Below are positions 35,020 to 43,561 of a stretch of DNA of 61,582 nt, in pieces. The notes below the pieces were generated by a model. The model searched no databases. It saw only the letters and a list, made by a program, of their open reading frames with translations, and had not been told where the DNA came from. Numbering within the stretch: position 1 is the first letter of the stretch; the number at the start of each line of letters is the position of its first letter. Both the position numbers and the translations under genes were made by a program. The stretch is from an uncultured Clostridium sp. (GTDB taxonomy: Bacteria; Bacillota; Clostridia; Lachnospirales; Lachnospiraceae), in assembly GCA_900549235.1 (NCBI GenBank), contig URNT01000021.1:1-61582 (forward strand). Direction: 5' to 3'.

Positions 35020-35674
35020 CTGTAATGATATGGGCCGGCTTCTGCCGGTCCTTTTCGATCTTTCCGCGGAGGCGGTTGATATAGACCATAATAGCATTGT
35101 CATCAATTGCAATGGTATTGCCCCATACATGTTCGTAGATCATGTCTTTTGTAAACACCTGGTTTGGATGTCTCATAAAAAGCAGAAGGAGGCTGCTTTC
35201 CTTGGAGGAAAGGATGACTTCTTCCTCGTCCTTATAAAAACGCATGGTAGAGGTATTGTAGGAAAAGGGGCCGCATTCTAACAGATCAGAGCTTCCTGTC
35301 ACCAGGTTTTTATTTCTCCGTATCAGGGCTTTTACCTTCGCACCCAGAACCAGAGGACGGAAGGGCTTGGTGATATAATCATCCGCTCCCAGGGAAAGGC
35401 CGTAAAGGGAATCATAGTCTTCATTCCTTCCGCTGACGATCATAACGGGGGTCTGGATCCCCTGACTGCGCAGATGGCGAATCACCTCAAAGCCCTCCAT
35501 ATCTCCCAGCATCACATCCATCAGGATCATATCATAGGAATGGTTTTTCAATAAATTCAGCGCCCCCAGCCCGCTGTTTGCGGTGGTTGTTTCCAGCCCG
35601 TTGCTGCGCATCACCTTTTCCAGCAATTTTAAAATAGCCGGGTCATCATCAACGATCAGTACCTTATCTGCCAT
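34988..35674 (-). CDS. OmpR-family response regulator
   Basis: A 228-residue regulator: receiver domain at about 1-118, with the DDDP acidic pocket, phospho-acceptor Asp in DMILMDVMLGD and Lys in DYITKPF, and a C-terminal winged helix of the OmpR/PhoB type at about 130-225 (ending TVRGLGYRFVP). GGGAGG lies 6 bp upstream of the ATG at 35674. It is divergent from a hybrid histidine kinase, its likely partner. Its 3' end overlaps citF by 32 bp, so strong transcription of either gene could interfere with the other. Target genes are unknown; citDEF is the nearest candidate. Confidence 0.92.
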   Translation of the reverse strand: MADKVLIVDDDPAILKLLEKVMRSNGLETTTANSGLGALNLLKNHSYDMILMDVMLGDMEGFEVIRHLRSQGIQTPVMIVSGRNEDYDSLYGLSLGADDYITKPFRPLVLGAKVKALIRRNKNLVTGSSDLLECGPFSYNTSTMRFYKDEEEVILSSKESSLLLLFMRHPNQVFTKDMIYEHVWGNTIAIDDNAIMVYINRLRGKIEKDRQKPAHIITVRGLGYRFVP

Positions 35675-35707
35675 AGGTCCTCCCAAATCATTTGTATTAT
35701 TTACTAT

Positions 35708-35736
35708 ATTATAATATTATATAAGAAACAAGTCAA
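35708..35736 (-). promoter_or_regulatory. Sigma-A promoter of the response regulator
   Basis: On the minus strand TTGACT (35736-35731), a 17-bp spacer and TATAAT (35713-35708), in a very AT-rich divergent region. Confidence 0.7.
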
Positions 35737-35764
35737 CACAGGGAGGAAACAGAAGGAGGAGAAG

Positions 35765-37933
35765 ATGAAAAGGATCAGAAAAAAATTTCAGCCGGCGGCG
35801 AGAACGGCAGCCGTCCTGTTTGCGGGGATTTTCCTGCTGCTGGGCTCCATGGGTATCGGGATCTGGAGGGAGTACAAGCAGTCTATTATCGACAACCAGA
35901 AAAGTCAGATGCTTCTGCTGGTCCAGAGCATGGGAGTTCATCTTAAGGCCACCATCCAGTCGTATACTTCGGATCTGGAGGGTCTTTATGAAATGGAGGA
36001 TCTGGCTGAGGCAGAGGTCCGGGCCGGAGACTGGAAGCTTTTAAGAGACTACGCGGAATCTCATGCCCCTGTCGTTTGGGATGTGATGCTGGAGACTGGG
36101 GAGGGAGAGGTGGTGGAGAGCAGCCAGGGAGACAGAGTATTGGAGATGTATTCCAGCCTGAAGATCAACGATACGGTAAGCCTGTGCCAGGCTGTGATGG
36201 AGAAGGGGAAAACGGGTTTGATGTTCCGCAAGGAACTGAGCCAGGGCGGCTATCTTTCCATCATACTGGATGGAAAGCACTATTATGATGAGGTGATCTC
36301 CGTAATCCGTCCGGGAACCAACGGTTACCTGGTGGTGAAGGATTCCGCCGGAACAATCCTGATGCATCCGGCGGAGGTTCAGTGGGGCATCGATACCATA
36401 GAAGGCAGGCATGAGCTTTACCCGAAGGCGGATCTGACAAGTCTGGAAAAGCTGATTGAAAGTCAGATGAAAGGCGAAGAAGGGGTAATGGAGTACGAAT
36501 CCTACTGGTGGCAGCAGCCGGATATGCCCAGAGTCCGGAAGATCAGCGCCTATACGCCGGTAAAAACAGGAGAGGACTTTCTGGTGGTCAGCGCGGTAAT
36601 GGACTACAGCGACATCTATATACCTATTGCCAGGGGGGTCCGCCAGCTGGTCCTGGCGTTTACGGGCTTTACGGCGGCTGTGGTGATCCTTGCCTTTTAT
36701 ATGGGCAGCCTCCTGCGCCAGAAGAAGCGGGATAAGGAGGAGATCGGCTATCTTCAGGAGCTGAACCGGATTCTGGAGGAGATGCACCGCAGTGAGGAAA
36801 CCATTGCCCACCAGCAGCGGCTTCAGATCATCGGAACCATGACCGGTGGAATCGCCCACGAATTTAACAACCTTCTGACACCTATTATGGGCTACGCGGA
36901 CCTTCTGCTGGCAGAGCTTCCAGAGGAATCGGAGGCCTATGAGGAGGCTTCTGAAATCTATGATGCCTCCGCAAAGGCCAGGGATATGATCCAGCAGATC
37001 TCTTCCCTGAGCCGGAAAAATATGGAAACGGCATTTAAGCAGCTGCCGGCTGCCAGGATCATACAGCGGGCGGTGAAAATGGTTCGGTCCGTCTGCCCGG
37101 CCAATGTAGAGCTGGAGGCGTCCCTGGAGCTTGGAGATACCCGTATTCTGGGAAATGAAACCCAGCTGAACCAGGCCGTTTTAAATATCTGTGTCAACGC
37201 CATCCACGCCATCGGAAGAAAGCCGGAGGGCAGGCTCTGCCTTCTGGGAGAGGTGGTTGGCCGGGAGGATCTAAGACAGTGGAAGCTGTCTGCTATACCG
37301 GAGAACTGGAACCGCTATATCAGGCTTACCGTCCGGGACAATGGCTGCGGTATGAGCCGGAAGGTGATGGAGCAGATCTTTGATCCCTTTTTTACCACAA
37401 AGGAAAATGGAATGGGAACAGGACTGGGACTTGCCCTGGTGGAGCAGATCATCCATTCTCATAAGGGCTTTGTCTTTGTGGAAAGTGAGGAAGGCCAGGG
37501 AAGCAGCTTTTTCATCTATCTTCCTGTGAATGAGAAAAATGAGCCTAAGGCGGCAGAAGGAAAGGAGAAAAAAGAGCTTCGGATCCTGATCGCGGATGAC
37601 AACGCGAAGGTGCTGAAGCTGCTGGAACGGAATTTTGCCAGACTTGGGATCCGGGTGGACGGCTGTATGAGCTTTGAGGAGGCAAGAAAGCAGCTGGAGA
37701 AGCAGGCATACGATGTGATGGCTGTAGAACAGACCATCGCAGGGGAAAGCGCCGTGGACTTTTACATGGCAGTCTGTGGGCTCCAGCCCGGGATGGTACG
37801 GCTTGTGATGGCGGACCAGGTAACAAAGGAGCTGGCAGAGGCAAAGGAACGAAGGATCATCGACAGCTATATCGATAAGCCGGTATCCGATTCCTCCATC
37901 CTGGATGCTGTAAGGAGGATCCGAAAGGAATAA
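35765..37933 (+). CDS. Hybrid sensor histidine kinase with an atypical receiver
   Basis: A 722-residue membrane kinase. One helix lies near 15-35, then an extracellular Cache-like sensor (about 36-290) and a second helix near 297-318. The HisKA domain has His365 in GGIAHEFNNLL. The HATPase domain (about 430-600) has DNGCGMS and GTGLGLAL. A C-terminal receiver-like domain (about 615-722) starts ILIADDN and keeps the late Lys in YIDKPV. At the phospho-acceptor position it reads DVMAVEQT: Glu655 replaces Asp. The receiver may therefore be a constant-state or pseudo-receiver. Divergent from the OmpR-type regulator. The start has AAGGAGG at 10 bp spacing. Confidence 0.9.
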   Translation: MKRIRKKFQPAARTAAVLFAGIFLLLGSMGIGIWREYKQSIIDNQKSQMLLLVQSMGVHLKATIQSYTSDLEGLYEMEDLAEAEVRAGDWKLLRDYAESHAPVVWDVMLETGEGEVVESSQGDRVLEMYSSLKINDTVSLCQAVMEKGKTGLMFRKELSQGGYLSIILDGKHYYDEVISVIRPGTNGYLVVKDSAGTILMHPAEVQWGIDTIEGRHELYPKADLTSLEKLIESQMKGEEGVMEYESYWWQQPDMPRVRKISAYTPVKTGEDFLVVSAVMDYSDIYIPIARGVRQLVLAFTGFTAAVVILAFYMGSLLRQKKRDKEEIGYLQELNRILEEMHRSEETIAHQQRLQIIGTMTGGIAHEFNNLLTPIMGYADLLLAELPEESEAYEEASEIYDASAKARDMIQQISSLSRKNMETAFKQLPAARIIQRAVKMVRSVCPANVELEASLELGDTRILGNETQLNQAVLNICVNAIHAIGRKPEGRLCLLGEVVGREDLRQWKLSAIPENWNRYIRLTVRDNGCGMSRKVMEQIFDPFFTTKENGMGTGLGLALVEQIIHSHKGFVFVESEEGQGSSFFIYLPVNEKNEPKAAEGKEKKELRILIADDNAKVLKLLERNFARLGIRVDGCMSFEEARKQLEKQAYDVMAVEQTIAGESAVDFYMAVCGLQPGMVRLVMADQVTKELAEAKERRIIDSYIDKPVSDSSILDAVRRIRKE

Positions 37934-38016
37934 GGGCCGGAAATTCTGCAGCCCTTGCATTTTATGTCCCTACCATGTAAAATGGAGGAGGCAGAAAATT
38001 GAAAGGAGTATATATT

Positions 38017-38898
38017 ATGGAAGCAGCAGGGGCAGATCTTAGCTTTGTGAACCTTGGGATCACCATAGAGAACCTGAAAAACAGCATCAGTATTTTTGGA
38101 TTCCGCATTGCCTTTTACGGGATCATCATCGGCCTGGGGATGCTTGCGGGCATGGCCGTGGCATTTTCAGACGCGAAACGGAGGGGGCAGGACCCGGATC
38201 TGTATCTGGACTTTGCCCTTTATGCCATTGTTTTTTCTATCATAGGAGCCAGGGCCTATTATGTGATCTTTGACTGGGCTAATTATAAGTACGATCCAAT
38301 CCAGATCTTTAACATAAGAGCCGGCGGCCTGGCCATCTACGGCGGTGTGATCGGAGCGGTGCTGACGCTGATTGTATTTACCAGAAAAAGAAAGGTTTCC
38401 TTTTTCTCCATGGCGGATACCGGCGTCCTGGGACTGATCACAGGACAGATCATCGGACGGTGGGGGAATTTCTTTAACTGCGAGGCCTTTGGAGGCTATA
38501 CGGACAACCTGCTGGCCATGCGCATTAAGACCAGCCTTGTCAATCCCTCCATGATCTCCCAGGAGCTTCTGGATAAGCAGATTCTGGAAAATGGCGTTTC
38601 CTACATCCAGGTACATCCCACCTTCCTTTATGAATCCATGTGGAACCTGGGCGTCCTGCTCTTTATGCTGTGGTACAGGAAGCGGAAACGGTTTGAGGGG
38701 GAAATGCTCTGGGTTTACTTTTTAGGCTACGGCCTGGGCCGGGTATGGATCGAAGGTCTGAGGACGGATCAGCTGAAAATTCCGGGCACCGGTGTGGCTG
38801 TGTCCCAGCTTTTATCCGCTTTTATGGTCCTTATATCGGCAGGTATCATTTTTTATCATCATAAAAAACAGAAAACTGCAGAAAAAGTGGGAGATTAG
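38017..38898 (+). CDS. lgt: Prolipoprotein diacylglyceryl transferase
   Basis: A 293-residue membrane enzyme that transfers diacylglycerol from phosphatidylglycerol to the lipobox Cys of prelipoproteins. About seven membrane helices; the Lgt signature appears as GLITGQIIGRWGNFFNCEAFGG (Arg, Asn and Glu of the active site), and HPTFLYESMWN carries the conserved late His and Glu. The start at 38017 has GAAAGGAG upstream; a TTG six codons earlier overlaps that site. A terminator separates it from mraZ. Confidence 0.95.
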   Translation: MEAAGADLSFVNLGITIENLKNSISIFGFRIAFYGIIIGLGMLAGMAVAFSDAKRRGQDPDLYLDFALYAIVFSIIGARAYYVIFDWANYKYDPIQIFNIRAGGLAIYGGVIGAVLTLIVFTRKRKVSFFSMADTGVLGLITGQIIGRWGNFFNCEAFGGYTDNLLAMRIKTSLVNPSMISQELLDKQILENGVSYIQVHPTFLYESMWNLGVLLFMLWYRKRKRFEGEMLWVYFLGYGLGRVWIEGLRTDQLKIPGTGVAVSQLLSAFMVLISAGIIFYHHKKQKTAEKVGD

Positions 38899-38914
38899 CC
38901 CATAAAAGGAGTGA

Positions 38915-38952
38915 GAGACAGTTGCGAAAAAGCTCGTAACTGTCTCTTTTTT
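38915..38952 (+). terminator. Intrinsic terminator between lgt and mraZ
   Basis: Perfect 9-bp stem GAGACAGTT / AACTGTCTC with a 14-nt loop, followed by six Ts. Confidence 0.9.
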
Positions 38953-38986
38953 GCGCTTTTTTTTGAAAGAAAAACTTAAAAAAAAC

Positions 38987-39015
38987 TTGCCAATTCCCAG
39001 TTTCTGTACTATGAT
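38987..39015 (+). promoter_or_regulatory. Sigma-A promoter of the dcw cluster (mraZ promoter)
   Basis: TTGCCA (38987-38992), a 17-bp spacer and TATGAT (39010-39015). Transcription should begin near 39022, directly at the first MraZ box. Confidence 0.8.
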
Positions 39016-39022
39016 GGATATA

Positions 39023-39060
39023 CAAGTGGTAGAAAGTGGTGCAAAGTGGTAGAGGATGGT
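39023..39060 (+). promoter_or_regulatory. MraZ operator: four 10-bp-spaced boxes
   Basis: CAAGTGG, AAAGTGG, AAAGTGG and AGGATGG begin at 39023, 39033, 39043 and 39053, each followed by T, exactly one helical turn apart. MraZ is known to bind direct repeats of this kind upstream of its own gene in several bacteria. The boxes lie just after the -10 box, so bound MraZ should repress the cluster. Confidence 0.85.
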
Positions 39061-39142
39061 TGTTTTGTGGATGAAGTGGGGGAGATCGGATTCCCCCTCG
39101 TTTATCCGCTGTACCGCAGTGATGTACGGCAGGTGATAAGCT

Positions 39143-39568
39143 ATGTTCATGGGTGAGTACAATCATACAGTGGATACGAAGGGGCGTCTTATTGTTCCTT
39201 CCAGGTTCAGAGAGCAGTTAGGCGAGGAGTTCGTTGTTACAAAAGGACTCGATAACTGCCTTTTTGTGTATGAGAATTCCGAATGGGCCGCCCTGGAGGA
39301 AAAACTGCGTACCCTGCCTTTGACCAATGCCGCCGGACGTAAGTTTTCACGTTTTCTTCTGGCAGGCGCTACCACCTGTGAAGTGGACAAGCAGGGCAGG
39401 ATCCTCCTTCCGGCTATCCTGCGGGAATTTGCCGGGATTGAAAAGGATGCTGTGCTGGTAGGTGTAGGAAGCCGGATCGAGATCTGGAGCAAGGAGCGCT
39501 GGATAGAGGCCAACACCTTTGACGATATGGAAGAGATCGCAGAACATATGGAAGGCTTGGGAATTTAA
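39143..39568 (+). CDS. mraZ: Transcriptional regulator MraZ
   Basis: A 141-residue protein of two AbrB-like (SpoVT/AbrB fold) repeats: the first at about 1-50 (HTVDTKGRLIVPSRFRE) and the second at about 75-125 (CEVDKQGRILLPAILRE). The matching DxxGR motifs are diagnostic. MraZ forms ring-shaped oligomers that bind repeats at the dcw promoter, here four boxes about 100 bp upstream. AGGTG lies 7 bp before the ATG. Its stop overlaps the rsmH start by 1 bp. Confidence 0.97.
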   Translation: MFMGEYNHTVDTKGRLIVPSRFREQLGEEFVVTKGLDNCLFVYENSEWAALEEKLRTLPLTNAAGRKFSRFLLAGATTCEVDKQGRILLPAILREFAGIEKDAVLVGVGSRIEIWSKERWIEANTFDDMEEIAEHMEGLGI

Positions 39569-40512
39569 TGGAGGAACATACATTTTCACATAAATCCGTC
39601 CTGTTATATGAGACGGTGGGCAGCTTGAACATCAAACCGGGAGGCTGCTATGTAGACGGGACCCTGGGAGGCGGGGGACATGCCTGTGAGGTATGTAAGC
39701 GCCTTGGCAGCGGACGGCTCGTCGGCATCGACCAGGATGCGGACGCCATCCAGGCAGCAGGGGAGAGATTAAAGCCTTTCAGTGACAAGGTAACCATTGT
39801 AAGGAGCAACTACGAACATATAGAGACGGTGCTGGAGGATCTGGGCATTCCGGGGGCAGACGGCATCTACCTGGATCTGGGTGTGTCATCCCATCAGCTG
39901 GATACAGCTTCCAGGGGCTTTACCTATAGAGAGGACGCCCCTCTTGATATGCGTATGGATCAGCGGAATCCCATGACCGCCGCGGATATAGTAAATACCT
40001 ACAGCGAGATGGAGCTGTTCCGTATCATCCGTGATTACGGAGAGGATCATTTCGCTAAAAATATCGCGAAGCACATTGTAAGGGCCAGGGAGGAGCATCC
40101 CATCCAGACCACGGGAGAACTGACGGAGCTTATCAAGGCGGCTATCCCTGCCAGGGTAAGGGCGGCAGGCGGCCATCCGGCCAAGAGAACCTTCCAGGCC
40201 ATCCGGATTGAGTTAAATCACGAGCTGGAGGTGCTGGAGACTTCCATCGATACTATGATCCGCCTTTTAAATCCGGGGGGACGCTTAAGTATCATAACCT
40301 TTCATTCCCTGGAGGACCGGATCGTAAAGAACCGTTTCCGGATCAATGAAAATCCCTGTATCTGCCCGCCGGATTTCCCGGTATGCGTATGCGGGAAAAA
40401 GAGTATGGGAAGGGTGATCACCAGAAAGCCCGTTCTCCCGTCACAGGAGGAACTAGAAGAAAACAGCCGTTCAAAAAGCGCTAAGCTGCGTGTATTTGAG
40501 CGGGGAGAATAA
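39568..40512 (+). CDS. rsmH: 16S rRNA (cytosine1402-N4)-methyltransferase
   Basis: A 314-residue SAM-dependent methyltransferase (MraW) that N4-methylates C1402 in the decoding centre of 16S rRNA. Motif I is YVDGTLGGGGHA near the N-terminus; other family segments are LGVSSHQLD, GFTYREDAPLDMRMD and SFHSLEDRIVK. A Cys pair cluster near the C-terminus (CICPPDFPVCVCG) is typical of Firmicute members. It overlaps mraZ by 1 bp and lies second in the dcw cluster as usual. Confidence 0.97.
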   Translation: MEEHTFSHKSVLLYETVGSLNIKPGGCYVDGTLGGGGHACEVCKRLGSGRLVGIDQDADAIQAAGERLKPFSDKVTIVRSNYEHIETVLEDLGIPGADGIYLDLGVSSHQLDTASRGFTYREDAPLDMRMDQRNPMTAADIVNTYSEMELFRIIRDYGEDHFAKNIAKHIVRAREEHPIQTTGELTELIKAAIPARVRAAGGHPAKRTFQAIRIELNHELEVLETSIDTMIRLLNPGGRLSIITFHSLEDRIVKNRFRINENPCICPPDFPVCVCGKKSMGRVITRKPVLPSQEELEENSRSKSAKLRVFERGE

Positions 40513-40562
40513 TATATTTCAGTTACTGTAAACACGCTCTGGCAGGAAGGGAGGAGCAGGCC

Positions 40563-41120
40563 ATGGCAGCGAGAAGAGCGGCAGCGCCGGCACGCACAGG
40601 AGCATCAGGGAACAGACAGACAGCAGCATATGCGGAAGGCGGACGCCGTCAGGGAAATATACGGTATATCGAGGGCGCAGCAGCGCCTAAGCTTGCGCCG
40701 GTACCGGAGCGTCCTGCGCCCCAGAGAAAGAAGAAGCCCTCCTCTGGCACCTCGGTCCGCACCAGTCATCAGATCCGCCGTAATCAGGAGCGGGCCATGT
40801 ATATGGATCTTCCGTATATCATCCTCCTTACCATTGCGTCTGTCTGTACCCTTTATCTGTGCATTACATATCTTCATGTGCAGTCCTCTATTACGGCAAG
40901 GATGCACAATATTGAGCTTCAGGAGGCAAAGCTTGAACGGCTTAAGGCGGAAAATGACGCCCTTGAAACCAACATCAACACCAGCATAGACTTAAATGAG
41001 ATCTATGAGATCGCCACCAAGGAGCTTGGCATGGTCTATGCGAAGAAGGATCAGGTTCTCTTATATGACAAGACAGAAAGCGAGTATGTAAGACAGTATG
41101 AAGACATCCCGGAACACTAA
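40563..41120 (+). CDS. ftsL: FtsL-like septum protein
   Basis: A 185-residue bitopic membrane protein: a long basic, Ala/Pro/Arg-rich cytoplasmic N-terminus (1-75), one membrane helix (about 80-103), and a short extracellular coiled coil (about 104-145, MHNIELQEAKLERLKAEN) followed by a KELGMVYAKKDQV segment common in FtsL/DivIC proteins. It would join DivIB (FtsQ) and DivIC at the septum and help recruit the PBP-FtsW pair. Identity rests on topology and position between rsmH and the PBP gene; the sequence itself is poorly conserved. GGGAGGAG lies upstream of the start. Confidence 0.85.
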   Translation: MAARRAAAPARTGASGNRQTAAYAEGGRRQGNIRYIEGAAAPKLAPVPERPAPQRKKKPSSGTSVRTSHQIRRNQERAMYMDLPYIILLTIASVCTLYLCITYLHVQSSITARMHNIELQEAKLERLKAENDALETNINTSIDLNEIYEIATKELGMVYAKKDQVLLYDKTESEYVRQYEDIPEH

Positions 41121-43515
41121 AAAAGGGAGCGCCTATCCAAAGGGAGCGCCCGGGGGGAAAAAGAAGGATCACCGCGGAAACCATCTGTTTCCGCGGTATA
41201 TGCAGGAAAAGCTGGCTATCACGGTAATCGTGATCACGCTGGCTTTATTTGGTTTAGTCACCGTTCTTTACAGGATTATCAATGAAAACAACGAATCCTA
41301 CAACAAGATCGTCCTGTCCCAGCGCCAGCAGGAATATTCAAACCGTGTGATTCCCTACCGGAGAGGGGATATTGTAGACCGGAACGGCACCTATCTGGCT
41401 ACCAGTGAGAAGGTGTATAACCTGATCATTGATCCCAAGCAGATCATGTCAAAGCCGGAGAATTATTTAGAGCCCACCATCGAGGCTCTGGTGACCAGCT
41501 TCGGTTTTGATGCGGCGGAATTGAGACAGGCGATTGAAGATCGTAAGGACAGCGCTTATCTGCGCTACAGCAAGGGGCGCCAGCTTTCTTATGATCAGAA
41601 GACAGCCTTTGAGGATCTGGCGAAGCAGACCAATGACGCCTATCGGCACAGTGAAGATGACGCGGAAGCAGGCAAACGGGTAAAGGGAATCTGGTTTGAG
41701 GACGAATACAAGCGGATCTACCCCTACAATTCCCTGGCCTGCAATGTGATCGGCTTTACCAGCAGTGACGGCTCTGTGGGAAATGGCGGTATCGAGCAGT
41801 ATTATAACAGCAGCCTTGTGGGCGTCAACGGCCGCGAGTACGGCTATCTGGACGAGGAATCGAATCTGGAGGGCGTGGTAAAGCCCGCTGAAAACGGCAA
41901 GACCATTGTATCTACCATTGATGTAAACATCCAGAATATTCTCCAGAAATATGTAGATGAGTGGCAGAACAGTGTAGGAAGCCAGGTAACGGCAGCGATT
42001 GCCATGGATCCTGGAAGCGGAGAGATCTTAGGCATGGCTACCAGCAATGTATTTGATCTTAACAACCCCAGGGATACCAGCGGCTATACGGAGCAGGAGC
42101 TTTATACCATGGGACTTACAGAGGCAGCGGCTGTCTACCGCCGGGAAAATGACGGCGCCAGGATCTCAGAGGAGGAGGTGCCCCAGCATTTCAGCAGGGA
42201 GGACATCCTTTCCTACGGCCAGCAGGTGGCCTGGAATCAGATCTGGCGTAATTTCTGCGTCAGCGATACCTATGAGCCCGGTTCTCCCTCCAAAGTATTT
42301 ACGGTAGCTGCCGGACTTGAAGAAGGGGTATTGAAGGGAAATGAATATTTTGAGTGCCTGGGACTTCTCCATGTGGCAGACCGTGATATTAAGTGCAGCG
42401 CCTACCGGAAGGGCGGCCACGGCACCCTGAATCTGACCGAGTCTCTGATGCAGTCCTGCAACGTGGCGATGATGCGGATCGGAAGTATGCTGGGCAGTGA
42501 GCGGTTCGCCAAGTACCAGTCGATTTTCGGCTTTGGAGACAAGACCGGCATCGATCTTCCCGGCGAGGCGGATACCAGCAGCCTGATCTACACCGCGGAT
42601 CAGCTTGGCCCCACAGAGCTTGCCACCAATAGCTTCGGCCAGACCTACAACTGCACCATGATCCAGATGGCGGCGGCCTTCTGCTCCGTGATCAACGGCG
42701 GCTCCTATTATGAGCCTCATGTGGTAAAGCAGATTCTGAATGAGCAGGGCTCTGTGGTGGAGAGAAAGGATCCGGTTCTGGTCCGTGAGACGGTTTCCCA
42801 GTCTACGGCGGATTTTCTCAAGGAAGCGCTGTTCCGCACAGTCAGTGAGGGGACCGGCGGGGCGGCAAAGGTAGCAGGTTATGATGTAGGCGGAAAGACG
42901 GGAACAGCGGAGAAACTGCCCCGTTCTGCCAAGAACTACCTGGTTTCCTTTGCGGGTTTTGCGCCCATCGACGATCCACAGCTGTTTGTCTATGTGGTGA
43001 TCGATACGCCCGGTTATCCGCCGGGAGAGCAGCAGGCCCACAGCTCCTATGCCAGCGCTATTTTTTCAAAGATCATGACAGAGGCCCTTCCTTATCTGAA
43101 TGTATTCCCGGCAGAGGAGCTTCCTGACGGAGGAGAGGCAGAGGGAAGCCTTCCCTCCGAGGAGGGAATCAGTTCTGACAGTCAGGGAGAGACCCCGGCT
43201 GAGACAGAGGCACCCAAGGTCTATGATACAGACGAATACATCGATGGCGGTGATGGAGAAGGCGGCTTTGACAGCGGCGTTCCGGACAAGGTGCCGGAGG
43301 ATCCGGACCAGACGGAGGAGAGTCCTGTATCGGATCCCCTTATGATGCCGGTTCCCCAGGTTCCGGAGGAGATGCTCTCAGGCAGAAAGACTACTCAGTC
43401 CTCCTCTGAAGGGGAGACCACCCAGGAGGCGTCCTCCGCTGGGGAGGATACTGTTTCGGAGGAGACTTCCTCTCAGGCGCCTGATGGAGAAAGCACAGCC
43501 TCTGAAGACGCCTGA
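41098..43515 (+). CDS. Class B penicillin-binding protein with long acidic tail (PBP2B/FtsI-like)
   Basis: An 805-residue septal transpeptidase. A basic cytoplasmic N-terminus and one membrane helix (about 38-60) are followed by a PBP dimer domain (about 75-250) and the transpeptidase domain (about 285-660). Active-site motifs are Ser396/Lys399 in GSPSKVF, Ser453-Cys-Asn, and Lys600-Thr-Gly. GSPSK is less usual than GSTFK but keeps SxxK. Residues from about 675 to 805 form a Glu/Ser/Asp/Pro-rich, low-complexity tail with no PASTA domain. The 5' end overlaps ftsL by 23 bp. It is the first of two tandem class B PBP genes. Confidence 0.93.
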   Translation: MKTSRNTKKGSAYPKGAPGGKKKDHRGNHLFPRYMQEKLAITVIVITLALFGLVTVLYRIINENNESYNKIVLSQRQQEYSNRVIPYRRGDIVDRNGTYLATSEKVYNLIIDPKQIMSKPENYLEPTIEALVTSFGFDAAELRQAIEDRKDSAYLRYSKGRQLSYDQKTAFEDLAKQTNDAYRHSEDDAEAGKRVKGIWFEDEYKRIYPYNSLACNVIGFTSSDGSVGNGGIEQYYNSSLVGVNGREYGYLDEESNLEGVVKPAENGKTIVSTIDVNIQNILQKYVDEWQNSVGSQVTAAIAMDPGSGEILGMATSNVFDLNNPRDTSGYTEQELYTMGLTEAAAVYRRENDGARISEEEVPQHFSREDILSYGQQVAWNQIWRNFCVSDTYEPGSPSKVFTVAAGLEEGVLKGNEYFECLGLLHVADRDIKCSAYRKGGHGTLNLTESLMQSCNVAMMRIGSMLGSERFAKYQSIFGFGDKTGIDLPGEADTSSLIYTADQLGPTELATNSFGQTYNCTMIQMAAAFCSVINGGSYYEPHVVKQILNEQGSVVERKDPVLVRETVSQSTADFLKEALFRTVSEGTGGAAKVAGYDVGGKTGTAEKLPRSAKNYLVSFAGFAPIDDPQLFVYVVIDTPGYPPGEQQAHSSYASAIFSKIMTEALPYLNVFPAEELPDGGEAEGSLPSEEGISSDSQGETPAETEAPKVYDTDEYIDGGDGEGGFDSGVPDKVPEDPDQTEESPVSDPLMMPVPQVPEEMLSGRKTTQSSSEGETTQEASSAGEDTVSEETSSQAPDGESTASEDA

Positions 43516-43561
43516 AGATCATAAATAAGGAACGGTTTCCATATATTAATAGCAATGACGG

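Noticed and set aside
36041..36859. Long antisense open frame of 272 codons opposite the hybrid kinase
   Set aside because: It is fully inside a gene with clear domains on the other strand, lacks a ribosome site and shows no recognisable fold. Similar antisense frames at 42166-43041 and 24227-25027 were dropped for the same reason.
37932..37956. Terminator after the hybrid kinase
   Set aside because: Only a 6-bp AAGGGC/GCCCTT stem with a 13-nt loop and no clean T-run.
39023..39060. Short regular repeats that might suggest a CRISPR array
   Set aside because: The 10-bp period and 7-bp boxes match an MraZ operator; CRISPR repeats and spacers are much longer, and no cas genes are present.
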